Positions 45,038-58,800 of a stretch of DNA of 64,000 nt are shown piece by piece. Position 1 is the stretch's first letter. Every line of letters begins with the position of its first letter. The DNA comes from Parapristionchus giblindavisi (lineage: Eukaryota > Nematoda > Chromadorea > Rhabditida > Diplogasteridae), in contig CALSFV010000335.1 of assembly GCA_943737045.1 (NCBI GenBank), positions 186,001-250,000 on the forward strand. Reading direction: 5' to 3'. The notes under the pieces were generated by a model, which worked only from the letters and a program-made list of their open reading frames with translations, ran no database searches and had not been told where the DNA came from. A program made the position numbers and the translations under genes.

Positions 45038-45656
45038 TAAACGTGCTTTGGTATAGTTAATGTTTCCAATAAGAGGTAGAAGTAGACAGACCACTTCCCA
45101 GACGATCGATAAGGACAGCGCAACCTAGTGATCTACCTGAACAGAGACACACATGCGCCTCTCTCACTCTATCCATTCTTCTCTCATTCTACCCCAGTCG
45201 ACTCACATCAATCGATATGAGAGGGACAACTACCCAGGGAATAAGGATTCAATCGATTCGGCTCAAGGATACGTAAGTATGGATTACAATATACATATTA
45301 GTGTCACTTTCGCTAAAAGATATATGCATGAATTTTGGTAATATTAGACTAATATTTTTCATACAGTTTTTATTTGTATTGTTTTCATGTATACGTTCAC
45401 GTTATTGTATTATTACTAACATTAGAAATGAGATTTTGCATGATTTTGCTATAGAACTATCATAATAAATTTTTATGTAAACTAACTCAATGGGGGTTCT
45501 ACTGAAGATGGCCAACCCCATTGGGTAGAGGTTCACTGTCTAGAACCTAATGGCCGAAACAGTGAATCTCGCCTCTACTAATAACTACTTTAGATTCATT
45601 AATATCTAATTGTATGAGTACATTTGCATGTTTAACTATTTCATATTTCGCTTATA
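43034..45656 (+). mobile_element. Penelope-like retroelement, copy 1
   Basis: A 2623-base insertion interrupts a satellite monomer between GAGTAACATT and ATTGACAATT. The only duplicated target bases are ATT (43031-43033 and 45657-45659). It carries one RT frame, a roughly 450-base 3' region and a structured ribozyme-like motif at 45488-45578. There is no 5' copy of the 3' region, so the Penelope-type pseudo-LTR arrangement is incomplete. No poly(A). Copy 2 lies 4229 bases downstream. Confidence 0.85.
45488..45578 (+). ncRNA. Hammerhead-like ribozyme motif with permuted strands, copy 1
   Basis: Contains CTGAAGA (45502-45508, fits CUGANGA), GAAA (45556-45559) and GTC (45538-45540, cleavage site). 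Helix I: GGTTCTA 45495-45501 with TAGAACC 45541-45547. Helix II: GGCCA 45510-45514 with TGGCC 45551-45555. Helix III: TTCACTGT 45532-45539 with ACAGTGAA 45559-45566. One extra T (45509) sits at the base of helix II. Two hairpins, CAATGGGG/CCCCATTG and GTAGAGG/CCTCTAC, clamp the loops together. Penelope-like elements are known to carry hammerheads; this strand order needs a pseudoknot. Activity is inferred, not shown. Confidence 0.6.
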
Positions 45657-47202
45657 ATTGACAATTTGACTTGTAACGAATTGTTTTGTACCAAAAACAG
45701 AGAGTACTGAAAGATAAATTTACATATTGGCCGTACTGACCACTTTGAAATAGTTTATCTTATTCAGAATTTTTCGCTCTTTCATTTGGTTTATGACACG
45801 ATAGGTTTCTTTTTCATTTTCATATTTCTCAAGTTATCTTGATCATATCAGAGTAAAAGCTACTTTTGTACTTCGATCATTATAGCAGCAGTAAAATATT
45901 ACAGATCGACATGGCCTGAAGTGTGTGTCATTCAGAATTTTTTCCTCTTTCACATAGTATATCACTCGCTGAGCATTATTGACAATTTGACTTGTAACGA
46001 ATTGTTTTGTACCAAAAACAGAGAGTACTGAAAGATAAATTTACATATTGGCCGTACTGACCACTTTGAAATAGTTTATCTTATTCAGAATTTTTCGCTC
46101 TTTCATTTGGTATATGACACGATAGGTTTCATTTTCATTTTCATATTTCTCAAGTTATCTTGATCATATCAGAGTAAAAGCTACTTTTGTACTTCGATCA
46201 TTATAGCAGCAGTAAAATATTACAGATCGACATGGCCTGAAGTGTGTGTCATTCAGAATTTTTTCCTCTTTCACATAGTATATCACTAGCTGAGTATCAT
46301 TGACAATTAGACTTGTAACAAATTGTTTTGTACCAAAAACAGAGAGTACTGAAAGATAAATTTAATATTGGCCGTACTGACCACTTTGAAATAGTTTATC
46401 TTATTCAGAATTTTTGCTCTTTCATTTGGTATATGACACGATAGGTTTCATTTTCATTTTCATATTTCTCAAGTTATCTTGATCATTTCAGAGTAAAAGC
46501 TACTTTTGTACTTCGATCATTATAGCAGCAGTAAAATATTACAGATCGACATGGCCTGAAGTGTGTGTCATTCAGAATTTTTTCCTCTTTCACATAGTAT
46601 ATCACTCGCTGAGCATTATTGACAATTTGACTTGTAACGAATTGTTTTGTACCAAAAACAGAGAGTACTGAAAGATAAATTTACATATTGGCCGTACTGA
46701 CCACTTTGAAATAGTTTATCTTATTCAGAATTTTTCGCTCTTTCATTTGGTATATGACACGATAGGTATCATTTTCATTTTCATATTTCTCAAGTTATCT
46801 TGATCTTATCAGAGTAAAAGCTACTTTTGTACTTCGGTCATTATAGCAGCAGTAAAATATTACAGATCGACATGACCTGAAGTGTGTGTCATTCAGAATT
46901 TTTTCCTCTTTCACATAGTATATCACTCGCTGAGTATCATTGACAATTTGACTTGTAACGAATTGTTTTGTACCAAAAACAGAGAGTACTGAAAGATAAA
47001 TTTACATATTGGCCGTACTGACCACTTTGAAATAGTTTATCTTATTCAGAATTTTTCGCTCTTTCATTTGGTATATGACACGATAGGTTTCATTTTCATT
47101 TTCATATTTCTCAAGTTATCTTGATCATATCAGAGTAAAAGCTACTTTTGTACTTCGATCATTATAGCAGCAGTAAAATATTACAGATCGACATGACCTG
47201 AA

Positions 47203-49266
47203 GTGTGTCTCATTCAGAATTTTTTCTTCTTTCACACAGTATATCACTCGCTGAGTAACATTTTGAAATACAAAATATATAGCGTTGTATGTCCTCACTA
47301 CTGGAGAAATTTCAAGGAGAGACAATATGATAACAGTAACAAGGTCATTTTGAAACTACCATTTTTGGGAAAATTCATGGAGAAAATAGGCTTGAGCAAG
47401 ATGATGAACTCAGCAACCATGAAAGATTCATTTAAAACTCTTACAGAAGAAGATAAAACAAGAATTCAACTTTCATATTCTTTAGATAATCCAGTATCTT
47501 CAATATTCTGCAATTACGGACAGTTTCTCAAAACCCTAAGTAGACATGACATAGATAGGATATTGTCTTCTCCTTGTTCTTGTTTCAAATATCACAGATA
47601 TGTTGATAAACATTATGGACATGTATGTACTGGTAACATTGATATCGTACAAAATAAAGAACTAGCTAATATATTCATGAAAGGCACTAAATATAGAATA
47701 CAAAGACCTACTACTGTCAGCAAAGTAATCAACGATATTACTGTTTCAATAGAGAACACTGTATCAATTGTCGGAAAGAAACACCGAAAATCGCCGACTT
47801 TGATCAATGCCACTGTCAATAAAGTCATTGAACATATTATTCCTAGGCTAAAGGAAAAGCTTAATAAATTGAATTTAAATATTGATGCAAAAGACGTAAC
47901 ACGATATACTGATCAGTTAAAACAACTAAAAAATGACTTTATAATTACTATGGTAGACAAAACCTCTGGAAATTATGCATTCACTTGTAAAAAGTTATAT
48001 ATCATGATGATGGAACAAGAGATGAATACATCCAATGGTAATGAAAGAACTTATGTACAAGTTAATGACCTCGATTACGAATCAAAGATCAAAGATCACT
48101 TACAGTTCACACTCAGTATGTCAATTCCCAGAAATATGGAATGTGCTCTCCCTCGTATATACGGAATACCGAAAATGCACAAAACACCAATAAAATTCCG
48201 ATTTATCACTGGTGCACATAATAGTAGTCTTAAACCATTATCAATTCGACTTCAAAGAATCCTTAAGTTCTTACAAAACCACTTTAAATCATACTGTAAC
48301 TTTACTTCTAGACATAATGGGATTAACGTTTACTTCTCTGTTCAAAATACTTTTAAAGTGTTAAACGGTTTTAAAAACATTACAAACGGGAAAAATGAGA
48401 TATTCTGTGCTGATTTTGCATCACTATTTACTAACTTACCACATAAAGTTGTTAAAGAAAAATTATATTATCTCATTGATTTACTATTCAAAAATGCTAA
48501 TTCAGAATTCATTAATGTTCAAGGAACCTATGTTCGTTATGATAAAACTAATAGTTTAGAAAAAGGCATCACTTATCACAAAAATGATATTAAACTTATG
48601 TTGGATTATATATTAAAGAACAGTTATGCTTTTTATGGTGGAACATATTACAAACAAGAGCGAGGAATACCACAAGGAAATAATGCATCGCCACAAATAG
48701 CAGATCTTACCCTTGCTGCAATGGAATTTCAATATCTATCTAAGAAAGTCAAAGCTGGTCATGCATTAGCATATTCACTAAATAGAACGTATAGATATAT
48801 TGATGATTTATTCCATATATCCAGTAAATGCAAGGATTTCATAAAATTAACTAGTAAAATGTACCACAAATCTTTATCTTTAGAACGAACTAACAATCAG
48901 GATAATAACTGTGCTTTTCTTGATCTACAAATAGATATAATTAATAACGGTCAAGTTAAAACCTCACTTTATAATAAAACAGATGATTATCAATTCAACG
49001 TAATTCGATATCCCCATTATCAATCAAATTCTCCTGTTAATATTGGTCTAAATACACTTCATGGTGAAACTATTCGCATCTACAGGAATTGTTCTGAATA
49101 TAAAGACTTCGTTAACAGAATGAAATCATTGACAAAGTACTTTGTATCGATTGACTACCCTATATACTTAGTGCATAAAAGAATATTCAGAACATTGAAT
49201 ACTAATCCATCAATATCCATTAAATATGCAACTAGTAATAGCGATATTTGCATGCGTTGTCTATGA
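47203..49266 (+). CDS. Penelope-like reverse transcriptase, copy 2
   Basis: 687-codon frame identical to copy 1 in translation, again starting with 20 satellite-derived codons, with the same RT motifs (ADFASLFTN, GIPQGNNASPQIAD, YIDD) and the same end at C-M-R-C-L. Intactness of both copies fits a very recent duplication. Confidence 0.85.
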   Translation: MCLIQNFFFFHTVYHSLSNILKYKIYSVVCPHYWRNFKERQYDNSNKVILKLPFLGKFMEKIGLSKMMNSATMKDSFKTLTEEDKTRIQLSYSLDNPVSSIFCNYGQFLKTLSRHDIDRILSSPCSCFKYHRYVDKHYGHVCTGNIDIVQNKELANIFMKGTKYRIQRPTTVSKVINDITVSIENTVSIVGKKHRKSPTLINATVNKVIEHIIPRLKEKLNKLNLNIDAKDVTRYTDQLKQLKNDFIITMVDKTSGNYAFTCKKLYIMMMEQEMNTSNGNERTYVQVNDLDYESKIKDHLQFTLSMSIPRNMECALPRIYGIPKMHKTPIKFRFITGAHNSSLKPLSIRLQRILKFLQNHFKSYCNFTSRHNGINVYFSVQNTFKVLNGFKNITNGKNEIFCADFASLFTNLPHKVVKEKLYYLIDLLFKNANSEFINVQGTYVRYDKTNSLEKGITYHKNDIKLMLDYILKNSYAFYGGTYYKQERGIPQGNNASPQIADLTLAAMEFQYLSKKVKAGHALAYSLNRTYRYIDDLFHISSKCKDFIKLTSKMYHKSLSLERTNNQDNNCAFLDLQIDIINNGQVKTSLYNKTDDYQFNVIRYPHYQSNSPVNIGLNTLHGETIRIYRNCSEYKDFVNRMKSLTKYFVSIDYPIYLVHKRIFRTLNTNPSISIKYATSNSDICMRCL

Positions 49267-49885
49267 TAAACGTGCTTTGGTATAGTTAATGTTTCCAATA
49301 AGAGGTAGAAGTAGACAGACCACTTCCCAGACGATCGATAAGGACAGCGCAACCTAGTGATCTACCTGAACAGAGACACACATGCGCCTCTCTCACTCTA
49401 TCCATTCTTCTCTCATTCTACCCCAGTCGACTCACATCAATCGATATGAGAGGGACAACTACCCAGGGAATAAGGATTCAATCGATTCGGCTCAAGGATA
49501 CGTAAGTATGGATTACAATATACATATTAGTGTCACTTTCGCTAAAAGATATATGCATGAATTTTGGTAATATTAGACTAATATTTTTCATACAGTTTTT
49601 ATTTGTATTGTTTTCATGTATACGTTCACGTTATTGTATTATTACTAACATTAGAAATGAGATTTTGCATGATTTTGCTATAGAACTATCATAATAAATT
49701 TTTATGTAAACTAACTCAATGGGGGTTCTACTGAAGATGGCCAACCCCATTGGGTAGAGGTTCACTGTCTAGAACCTAATGGCCGAAACAGTGAATCTCG
49801 CCTCTACTAATAACTACTTTAGATTCATTAATATCTAATTGTATGAGTACATTTGCATGTTTAACTATTTCATATTTCGCTTATA
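47263..49885 (+). mobile_element. Penelope-like retroelement, copy 2
   Basis: Same element, same insertion point in the monomer and same flanks as copy 1, exactly 4229 bases downstream, with no difference noticed by eye. It is best read as tandem duplication of a block holding the element and five monomers. Confidence 0.85.
49717..49807 (+). ncRNA. Hammerhead-like ribozyme motif with permuted strands, copy 2
   Basis: Same sequence as the motif at 45488-45578, with CTGAAGA at 49731-49737, cleavage site GTC ending at 49769 and GAAA at 49785-49788. Confidence 0.6.
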
Positions 49886-52800
49886 ATTGACAATTTGACT
49901 TGTAACGAATTGTTTTGTACCAAAAACAGAGAGTACTGAAAGATAAATTTACATATTGGCCGTACTGACCACTTTGAAATAGTTTATCTTATTCAGAATC
50001 TTTCGCTCTTTCATTTGGTATATGACACGATAGGTTTCATTTTCATTTTCATATTTCTCAAGTTATCTTGATCATATCAGAGTAAAAGCTACTTTTGTAC
50101 TTCGATCATTATAACAGCAGTAAAATATTACAGATCGACATGACCTGAAGTGTGTCTCATTCAGAATTTTTTCCTCTTTCACACAGTATATCACTCGCTG
50201 AGTAACATCGACAATTTGACTTGTAACGATTTGTTTTGTACCAAAAACAGACAGTACTGAAAGATAAATTTACATATTGGCCGTACTGACCACTTTGAAA
50301 TAGTTTATCTTATTCAGAATTTTTCGCTCTTTCATTTGGTATATGACACGATAGGTTTCATTTTCATTTTCATATTTCTCAAGTTATCTTGATCATATCG
50401 GAGTAAAAGCTACTTTTGTACTTCGATCATTATAGCAGCAGTAAAATATTACAGATCGACATGACCTGAAGTGTGTCTCATTCAGAATTTTTTCCTCTTT
50501 CACACAGTATATCACTCGCTGAGTAACATTGACAATTTGACTTGTAACGAATTGTTTTGTACCAAAAACAGAGAATACTGAAAGATAAATTTACATATTG
50601 GCCGTACTGACCACTTTGAAATAGTTTATCTCATTCAGAATTTTTCGCTCTTTCATTTGGTATATGACACGATAAGTTTCATTTTCATTTTCATGTTTCT
50701 CAAGTTATCGTCATCATATCGGAGTAAAAGCTACTTTTGTACTTCGATCATTATAGCAGCAGTAAAATATTACAGATCGACATGACCTGAAGTGTGTCTC
50801 ATTCAGAATTTTTTCCTCTTTCACATAGTATATCACTAGCTGAGTATCATTGACAATTAGACTTGTAACGAATTGTTTTGTACCAAAAACAGAGAGTACT
50901 GAAAGATAAATTTACATATTGGCCGTACTGACCACTTTGAAATTGTTTATCTTATTCAGAATTTTTCGCTCTTTTATTTGGTATATGACACGATAGGTTT
51001 CATTTTCATTTTCATATTTCTCAAGTTATCTTGATCATATCGGAGTAAAAGCTACTTTTGTACTTCGATCATTATAGCAGCAGTAAAATATTACAGATCG
51101 ACATGACCTGAAGTGTGTCTCATTCAGAATTTTTTCCTCTTTCACACAGTATATCACTCGCTGAGTAACATTGACAATTTGACTTGTAACGAATTGTTTT
51201 GTACCAAAAACAGAGAATACTGAAAGATAAATTTACATATTGGCCGTACTGACCACTTTGAAATAGTTTATCTCATTCAGAATTTTTCGCTCTTTCATTT
51301 GGTATATGACACGATAAGTTTCATTTTCATTTTCATGTTTCTCAAGTTATCTTCATCATATCGGAGTAAAAGCTACTTTTGTACTTCGATCATTATAGCA
51401 GCAGTAAAATATTACAGATCGACATGACCTGAAGTGTGTCTCATTCAGAATTTTTTCCTCTTTCACATAGTATATCACTAGCTGAGTATCATTGACAATT
51501 AGACTTGTAACGAATTGTTTTGTACCAAAAACAGAGAGTACTGAAAGATAAATTTACATATTGGCCGTACTGACCACTTTGAAATTGTTTATCTTATTCA
51601 GAATTTTTCGCTCTTTCATTTGGTATATGACACGATAGGTTTCATTTTCATTTTCATATTTCTCAAGTTATCTTGATCATATCGGAGTAAAAGCTACTTT
51701 TGTACTTCGATCATTATAGCAGCAGTAAAATATTACAGATCGACATGACCTGAAGTGTGTCTCATTCAGAATTTTTTCCTCTTTCACACAGTATATCACT
51801 TGCTGAGTAACATTGACAATTTGACTTGTAACGAATTGTTTTGTACCAAAAACAGAGAATACTGAAAGATAAATTTACATATTGGCCGTACTGACCACTT
51901 TGAAATAGTTTATCTCATTCAGAATTTTTCGCTCTTTCATTTGGTATATGACACGATAAGTTTCATTTTCATTTTCATGTTTCTCAAGTTATCTTCATCA
52001 TATCGGAGTAAAAGCTACTTTTGTACTTCGATCATTATAGCAGCAGTAAAATATTACAGATCGACATGACCTGAAGTGTGTCTCATTCAGAATTTTTTCC
52101 TCTTTCACATAGTATATCACTAGCTGAGTATCATTGACAATTAGACTTGTAACGAATTGTTTTGTACCAAAAACAGAGAGTACTGAAAGATAAATTTACA
52201 TATTGGCCGTACTGACCACTTTGAAATTGTTTATCTTATTCAGAATTTTTCGCTCTTTCATTTGGTATATGACACGATAGGTTTCATTTTCATTTTCATA
52301 TTTCTCAAGTTATCTTGATCATATCGGAGTAAAAGCTACTTTTGTACTTCGATCATTATAGCAGCAGTAAAATATTACAGATCGACATGACCTGAAGTGT
52401 GTCTCATTCAGAATTTTTTCCTCTTTCACACAGTATATCACTCGCTGAGTAACATTGACAATTTGACTTGTAACGAATTGTTTTGTACCAAAAACAGAGA
52501 ATACTGAAAGATAAATTTACATATTGGCCGTACTGACCACTTTGAAATAGTTTATCTCATTCAGAATTTTTCGCTCTTTCATTTGGTATATGACACGATA
52601 GGTTTCATTTTCATTTTCATATTTCTCAAGTTATCTTGATCATTTCAGAGTAAAAGCTACTTTTGTACTTCGATCATTATAGCAGCAGTAAAATATTACA
52701 GATCGACATGACCTGAAGTGTGTCTCATTCAGAATTTTTTCCTCTTTCACATAGTATATCACTAGCTGAGTATCATTGACAATTAGACTTGTAACGAATT

Positions 52801-55800
52801 GTTTTGTACCAAAAACAGAGAGTACTGAAAGATAAATTTACATATTGGCCGTACTGACCACTTTGAAATAGTTTATCTTATTCAGAATTTTTCGCTCTTT
52901 CATTTGGTATATGACACGATAGGTTTCATTTTCATTTTCATATTTCTCAAGTTATCTTGATCATTTCAGAGTAAAAGCTACTTTTGTACTTCGATCATTA
53001 TAGCAGCAGTAAAATATTACAGATCGACATGACCTGAAGTGTGTCTCATTCAGAATTTTTTCCTCTTTCACATAGTATATCACTAGCTGAGTATCATTGA
53101 CAATTAGACTTGTAACGAATTGTTTTGTACCAAAAACAGAGAGTACTGAAAGATAAATTTACATATTGGCCGTACTGACCACTTTGAAATTGTTTATCTT
53201 ATTCAGAATTTTTCGCTCTTTCATTTGGTATATGACACGATAGGTTTCATTTTCATTTTCATATTTCTCAAGTTATCTTGATCATATCAGAGTAAAAGCT
53301 ACTTTTGTACTTCGATCATTATAGCAGCAGTAAAATATTACAGATCGACATGACCTGAAGTGTGTCTCATTCAGAATTTTTTCCTCTTTCACACAGTATA
53401 TCACTCGCTGAGTAACATTGACAATTTGACTTGTAACGAATTGTTTTGTACCAAAAACAGAGAATACTGAAAGATAAATTTACATATTGGCCGTACTGAC
53501 CACTTTGAAATAGTTTATCTTATTCAGAATTTTTCGCTCTTTCATTTGGTATATGACACGATAGGTTTCATTTTCATTTTCATATTTCTCAAGTTATCTT
53601 GATCATATCAGAGTAAAAGCTACTTTTGTACTTCGATCATTATAGCAGCAGTAAAATATTACAGATCGACATGACCTGAAGTGTGTCTCATTCAGAATTT
53701 TTTCCTCTTTCACACAGTATATCACTCGCTGAGCAACATTGACAATTTGACTTGTAACGAATTGTTTTGTACCAAAAACAGAGAATACTGAAAGATAAAT
53801 TTACATATTGGCCGTACTGACCACTTTGAAATAGTTTATCTCATTCAGAATTTTTCGCTCTTTCATTTGGTATATGACACGATAAGTTTCATTTTCATTT
53901 TCATGTTTCTCAAGTTATCTTCATCATATCGGAGTAAAAGCTACTTTTGTACTTCGATCATTATAGCAGCAGTAAAATATTACAGATCGACATGACCTGA
54001 AGTGTGTCTCATTCAGAATTTTTTCCTCTTTCACATAGTATATCACTAGCTGAGTATCATTGACAATTAGACTTGTAACGAATTGTTTTGTACCAAAAAC
54101 AGAGAGTACTGAAAGATAAATTTACATATTGGCCGTACTGACCACTTTGAAATTGTTTATCTTATTCAGAATTTTTCGCTCTTTCATTTGGTATATGACA
54201 CGATAGGTTTCATTTTCATTTTCATATTTCTCAAGTTATCTTGATCATATCAGAGTAAAAGCTACTTTTGTACTTCGATCATTATAGCAGCAGTAAAATA
54301 TTACAGATCGACATGACCTGAAGTGTGTCTCATTCAGAATTTTTTCCTCTTTCACACAGTATATCACTCGCTGAGTTACATTGACAATTTGACTTGTAAC
54401 GAATTGTTTTGTACCAAAAACAGAGAGTACTGAAAGATAAATTTACATATTGGCCGTACTGACCACTTTGAAATTGTTTATCTTATTCAGAATTTTTCGC
54501 TCTTTCATTTGGTATATGACACGATAGGTTTCATTTTCATTTTCATATTTCTCAAGTTATCTTGATCATATCAGAGTAAAAGCTACTTTTGTACTTCGAT
54601 CATTATAGCAGCAGTAAAATATTACAGATCGACATGACCTGAAGTGTGTCTCATTCAGAATTTTTTCCTCTTTCACACAGTATATCACTCGCTGAGTAAC
54701 ATTGACAATTTGACTTGTAACGAATTGTTTTGTACCAAAAACAGAGAATACTGAAAGATAAATTTACATATTGGCCGTACTGACCACTTTGAAATAGTTT
54801 ATCTTATTCAGAATTTTTCGCTCTTTCATTTGGTATATGACACGATAGGTTTCATTTTCATTTTCATATTTCTCAAGTTATCTTGATCATATCAGAGTAA
54901 AAGCTACTTTTGTACTTCGATCATTATAGCAGCAGTAAAATATTACAGATCGACATGACCTGAAGTGTGTCTCATTCAGAATTTTTTCCTCTTTCACACA
55001 GTATATCACTCGCTGAGTTACATTGACAATTTGACTTGTAACGAATTGTTTTGTACCAAAAACAGAGAGTACTGAAAGATAAATTTACATATTGGCCGTA
55101 CTGACCACTTTGAAATTGTTTATCTTATTCAGAATTTTTCGCTCTTTCATTTGGTATATGACACGATAGGTTTCATTTTCATTTTCATATTTCTCAAGTT
55201 ATCTTGATCATATCAGAGTAAAAGCTACTTTTGTACTTCGATCATTATAGCAGCAGTAAAATATTACAGATCGACATGACCTGAAGTGTGTCTCATTCAG
55301 AATTTTTTCCTCTTTCACACAGTATATCACTCGCTGAGTAACATTGACAATTTGACTTGTAACGAATTGTTTTGTACCAAAAACAGAGAATACTGAAAGA
55401 TAAATTTACATATTGGCCGTACTGACCACTTTGAAATAGTTTATCTTATTCAGAATTTTTCGCTCTTTCATTTGGTATATGACACGATAGGTTTCATTTT
55501 CATTTTCATATTTCTCAAGTTATCTTGATCATATCAGAGTAAAAGCTACTTTTGTACTTCGATCATTATAGCAGCAGTAAAATATTACAGATCGACATGA
55601 CCTGAAGTGTGTCTCATTCAGAATTTTTTCCTCTTTCACATAGTATATCACTAGCTGAGTATCATTGACAATTAGACTTGTAACGAATTGTTTTGTACCA
55701 AAAACAGAGAGTACTGAAAGATAAATTTACATATTGGCCGTACTGACCACTTTGAAATTGTTTATCTTATTCAGAATTTTTCGCTCTTTCATTTGGTATA

Positions 55801-58800
55801 TGACACGATAGGTTTCATTTTCATTTTCATATTTCTCAAGTTATCTTGATCATATCAGAGTAAAAGCTACTTTTGTACTTCGATCATTATAGCAGCAGTA
55901 AAATATTACAGATCGACATGACCTGAAGTGTGTCTCATTCAGAATTTTTTCCTCTTTCACACAGTATATCACTCGCTGAGTAACATTGACAATTTGACTT
56001 GTAACGAATTGTTTTGTACCAAAAACAGAGAATACTGAAAGATAAATTTACATATTGGCCGTACTGACCACTTTGAAATAGTTTATCTTATTCAGAATTT
56101 TTCGCTCTTTCATTTGGTATATGACACGATAGGTTTCATTTTCATTTTCATATTTCTCAAGTTATCTTGATCATATCGGAGTAAAAGCTACTTTTGTACT
56201 TCGATCATTATAGCAGCAGTAAAATATTACAGATCGACATGACCTGAAGTGTGTCTCATTCAGAATTTTTTCCTCTTTCACACAGTATATCACTCGCTGA
56301 GTAACATTGACAATTTGACTTGTAACGAATTGTTTTGTACCAAAAACAGAGAATACTGAAAGATAAATTTACATATTGGCCGTACTGACCACTTTGAAAT
56401 AGTTTATCTTATTCAGAATTTTTCGCTCTTTCATTTGGTATATGACACGATAGGTTTCATTTTCATTTTCATATTTCTCAAGTTATCTTGATCATATCAG
56501 GGTAAAAGCTACTTTTGTACTTCGATCATTATAGCAGCAGTAAAATATTACAGATCGACATGACCTGAAGTGTGTCTCATTCAGAATTTTTTCCTCTTTC
56601 ACACAGTATATCACTCGCTGAGTAACATTGACAATTTGACTTGTAACGAATTGTTTTGTACCAAAAACAGAGAATACTGAAAGATAAATTTACATATTGG
56701 CCGTACTGACCACTTTGAAATAGTTTATCTCATTCAGAATTTTTCGCTCTTTCATTTGGTATATGACACGATAAGTTTCATTTTCATTTTCATGTTTCTC
56801 AAGTTATCTTCATCATATCGGAGTAAAAGCTACTTTTGTACTTCGATCATTATAGCAGCAGTAAAATATTACAGATCGACATGACCTGAAGTGTGTCTCA
56901 TTCAGAATTTTTTCCTCTTTCACATAGTATATCACTAGCTGAGTATCATTGACAATTAGACTTGTAACGAATTGTTTTGTACCAAAAACAGAGAGTACTG
57001 AAAGATAAATTTACATATTGGCCGTACTGACCACTTTGAAATTGTTTATCTTATTCAGAATTTTTCGCTCTTTCATTTGGTATATGACACGATAGGTTTC
57101 ATTTTCATTTTCATATTTCTCAAGTTATCTTGATCATATCAGAGTAAAAGCTACTTTTGTACTTCGATCATTATAGCAGCAGTAAAATATTACAGATCGA
57201 CATGACCTGAAGTGTGTCTCATTCAGAATTTTTTCCTCTTTCACACAGTATATCACTCGCTGAGTTACATTGACAATTTGACTTGTAACGAATTGTTTTG
57301 TACCAAAAACAGAGAGTACTGAAAGATAAATTTACATATTGGCCGTACTGACCACTTTGAAATTGTTTATCTTATTCAGAATTTTTCGCTCTTTCATTTG
57401 GTATATGACACGATAGGTTTCATTTTCATTTTCATATTTCTCAAGTTATCTTGATCATATCAGAGTAAAAGCTACTTTTGTACTTCGATCATTATAGCAG
57501 CAGTAAAATATTACAGATCGACATGACCTGAAGTGTGTCTCATTCAGAATTTTTTCCTCTTTCACACAGTATATCACTCGCTGAGTAACATTGACAATTT
57601 GACTTGTAACGAATTGTTTTGTACCAAAAACAGAGAATACTGAAAGATAAATTTACATATTGGCCGTACTGACCACTTTGAAATAGTTTATCTTATTCAG
57701 AATTTTTCGCTCTTTCATTTGGTATATGACACGATAGGTTTCATTTTCATTTTCATATTTCTCAAGTTATCTTGATCATATCAGAGTAAAAGCTACTTTT
57801 GTACTTCGATCATTATAGCAGCAGTAAAATATTACAGATCGACATGACCTGAAGTGTGTCTCATTCAGAATTTTTTCCTCTTTCACACAGTATATCACTC
57901 GCTGAGTAACATTGACAATTTGACTTGTAACGAATTGTTTTGTACCAAAAACAGAGAATACTGAAAGATAAATTTACATATTGGCCGTACTGACCACTTT
58001 GAAATAGTTTATCTCATTCAGAATTTTTCGCTCTTTCATTTGGTATATGACACGATAAGTTTCATTTTCATTTTCATGTTTCTCAAGTTATCTTCATCAT
58101 ATCGGAGTAAAAGCTACTTTTGTACTTCGATCATTATAGCAGCAGTAAAATATTACAGATCGACATGACCTGAAGTGTGTCTCATTCAGAATTTTTTCCT
58201 CTTTCACATAGTATATCACTAGCTGAGTATCATTGACAATTAGACTTGTAACGAATTGTTTTGTACCAAAAACAGAGAGTACTGAAAGATAAATTTACAT
58301 ATTGGCCGTACTGACCACTTTGAAATTGTTTATCTTATTCAGAATTTTTCGCTCTTTCATTTGGTATATGACACGATAGGTTTCATTTTCATTTTCATAT
58401 TTCTCAAGTTATCTTGATCATATCAGAGTAAAAGCTACTTTTGTACTTCGATCATTATAGCAGCAGTAAAATATTACAGATCGACATGACCTGAAGTGTG
58501 TCTCATTCAGAATTTTTTCCTCTTTCACACAGTATATCACTCGCTGAGTTACATTGACAATTTGACTTGTAACGAATTGTTTTGTACCAAAAACAGAGAA
58601 TACTGAAAGATAAATTTACATATTGGCCGTACTGACCACTTTGAAATAGTTTATCTCATTCAGAATTTTTCGCTCTTTCATTTGGTATATGACACGATAA
58701 GTTTCATTTTCATTTTCATGTTTCTCAAGTTATCTTCATCATATCGGAGTAAAAGCTACTTTTGTACTTCGATCATTATAGCAGCAGTAAAATATTACAG

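Noticed and set aside
45080..45345. Second ORF of the Penelope-like element as an endonuclease
   Set aside because: The short frame at 45153-45341 has no G-I-Y or Y-I-G motif and no catalytic Arg/Glu pattern.
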